The notes under the pieces were generated by a model. It saw only the letters and a list, made by a program, of their open reading frames with translations, had not been told where the DNA came from and ran no database searches. Shown here in pieces: positions 5,643 to 6,602 of a stretch of 6,602 nt of DNA. The position numbers and the translations under genes are program-made. Each line of letters starts with the position of its first letter. Within the stretch, counting starts at the first letter, position 1. Source of the stretch: RH-chloro-G1 sp003670575 (GTDB taxonomy: Bacteria > Chloroflexota > Dehalococcoidia > UBA2979). Location: assembly GCA_947499615.1 (NCBI GenBank), contig CANMOP010000039.1, forward strand, positions 1 to 6,602, in the 5' to 3' direction.

Positions 5643-6056
5643 ATGCCCAAACAGTCTCCGGTTCCGAACGAGTTGGATAGGCCCTTCTGGGACGCATGCA
5701 ACCAGGATCGACTGGTGCTCCAGCACTGCGACCAGTGTGACCGCTTCCAGCACCCGCCGGAGGCGTCATGTGACGCTTGCCACACCGCCAACCAACTGAC
5801 ATGGCGTGAAGTGAGCGGTCGCGGAACCATCTACAGTTTTGGCGTGGTATACGACACCCCGATTTCGTCGCTCCAAGAAGACCAGCCCTACAACGTCGCA
5901 GTGATCGATCTGGACGACGCTCCCGGCATCAACATGATGTCGCACCTGCCGGGCACGCCCGTCGACGACGTTCCCATCGGCGCGGCGGTACGCATGATCT
6001 TCGAGACCACGCCCGGAAATGGCCAGAAGGTCCCGGAGTGGCAGGTCGTCGCGTAG
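5643..6056 (+). CDS. DUF35 zinc-ribbon/OB-fold protein, thiolase partner
   Basis: This 137-residue protein has an N-terminal helix (PNELDRPFWDAC), a rubredoxin-like zinc ribbon formed by Cys29/Cys32 and Cys43/Cys46, and an OB-fold with the typical SGRGTIYSFGVVYDTP segment. DUF35 proteins bind thiolase-fold partners. Known examples assemble acetyl-CoA thiolase/HMG-CoA synthase complexes in archaea, or with Ltp2-type aldolases shorten steroid side chains. The next gene downstream is such a thiolase. The ATG at 5643 is preferred because MPKQSPVPNELDRPFW is where family members normally begin and AAGGA lies 9 bases upstream. An in-frame ATG at 5604 would add 13 residues without family character. 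The natural substrate cannot be read from the sequence. Confidence 0.9.
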   Translation: MPKQSPVPNELDRPFWDACNQDRLVLQHCDQCDRFQHPPEASCDACHTANQLTWREVSGRGTIYSFGVVYDTPISSLQEDQPYNVAVIDLDDAPGINMMSHLPGTPVDDVPIGAAVRMIFETTPGNGQKVPEWQVVA

Positions 6057-6099
6057 CCGTCTCGCTCGAGAAGCCAGGCACGGAGAGAGGGTTCAAGAC

Positions 6100-6602
6100 A
6101 TGGCACAGATGATTCCCGCATCCATGTATCGGACGCAGGAAGGGTTGGGAGTCTGGGAGCATCGCGGCAAAGTCGCGGCGGTCGGCATCGGCCACGCTCC
6201 AACGTGGCGACGCTGGGACAACACGCCGGAAACTAGCGTGGGCGCACTCGCCATCATCGCGATCCGCAAGGCTATCGAGGATGCGGGTATCGCGCCGGCG
6301 CAGGTCGATGGCATCGTGCTGGCACCGGACACCACCACGGGTTCCTACTGGCCTGCTGGGCGCGAAGTTCCCGCGGACTTCCTCGCGATGTTCAAGCAGA
6401 CGGACGACGTGCTCGATGGCATCGCGAAGCTCAGCGCGGAGTGGGTGCTGGCGAACATGCCCGAGCTCACAAACGTAAAGTACGCGATGCACGCGACCAC
6501 TTGCACATCCATGGCCATGGCCGGCGCTATCCAGGCCGTCGGCGATGGCCTGACGCACACGTGCCTTGTTGTGAAGGGCTGGCACAACTACCTGGGGCGG
6601 TA
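6100..6602 (+). CDS. Thiolase-superfamily protein (SCP-x/lipid-transfer type), N-terminal part
   Basis: The frame is open from the ATG at 6100 to the window edge, giving 167 codons of a protein that is usually near 390 residues. GAGAGG lies 9 bases upstream of the ATG. The N-terminal thiolase fold is visible: KVAAVGIGHAP, then ETSVGALAIIAIRKAIEDAGIAPAQVDGIVL, then ATTCTSMAMAGAIQAVGDGL, where Cys135 sits at the position of the nucleophilic cysteine of thiolases. These enzymes condense or cleave acyl-CoA thioesters, and SCP-x-like members also include retro-aldolases. The gene starts 43 bases after the DUF35 gene and is surely co-transcribed with it, forming a protein pair. Substrate and direction (synthesis or degradation) need the missing C-terminal residues and wider gene context. 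Confidence 0.88.
   Translation, partial: MAQMIPASMYRTQEGLGVWEHRGKVAAVGIGHAPTWRRWDNTPETSVGALAIIAIRKAIEDAGIAPAQVDGIVLAPDTTTGSYWPAGREVPADFLAMFKQTDDVLDGIAKLSAEWVLANMPELTNVKYAMHATTCTSMAMAGAIQAVGDGLTHTCLVVKGWHNYLGR

Noticed and set aside
1..6602. CRISPR array, transposon ends or toxin-antitoxin genes
   Set aside because: No regularly spaced repeats, no transposase motifs and no recognisable toxin or antitoxin were found on either strand.

Overview
High-GC bacterial DNA from a free-living organism. Base composition, gene style and the HD/LuxR-type protein family suggest a member of the Chloroflexota (Thermomicrobia-like), but this is an inference from memory of related proteins and not a proven placement.

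Left part (1-2975), intact genes. An extended -10 promoter with an overlapping imperfect palindrome precedes a Fur-family metalloregulator. The regulator overlaps by 14 bp a NiCoT-type nickel/cobalt permease, so the pair looks like a self-regulated metal uptake operon. Next is a separately promoted, possibly leaderless gene for a protein with an N-terminal zinc ribbon, one membrane helix and a PQQ/BamB-like beta-propeller. It is followed by a perfect 22-bp hairpin.

Middle part (3161-5150), a tRNA followed by gene decay. A complete tRNA-Lys(TTT) is followed by about 1.9 kb with no intact gene. This stretch holds a broken HD-GYP phosphohydrolase/LuxR-HTH gene (two in-frame TAG stops and one frameshift), a broken DUF4242 (SCO4226-like, nickel-binding family) gene (one TAG and a start-proximal frameshift), and a truncated remnant of an unrecognised small protein. 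All three inferred frame changes go in the same direction. The stretch is either a graveyard beside a tRNA or partly a sequence-quality artefact.

Right part (5151-6602), intact genes again. A short two-helix DUF2892-like membrane protein has a strong ribosome binding site. A roughly 200-bp leader rich in inverted repeats, including a perfect 14-bp palindrome, precedes a DUF35 zinc-ribbon/OB-fold protein. That gene and the following thiolase-superfamily gene (cut by the window end) form the usual DUF35-thiolase pair of acyl-CoA metabolism.

Nothing here is clearly a new defence or mobile system. The points most worth checking are the metal-regulation module, the zinc-ribbon/membrane/propeller architecture, the decayed block next to the tRNA, and the palindromic leader of the DUF35-thiolase operon.
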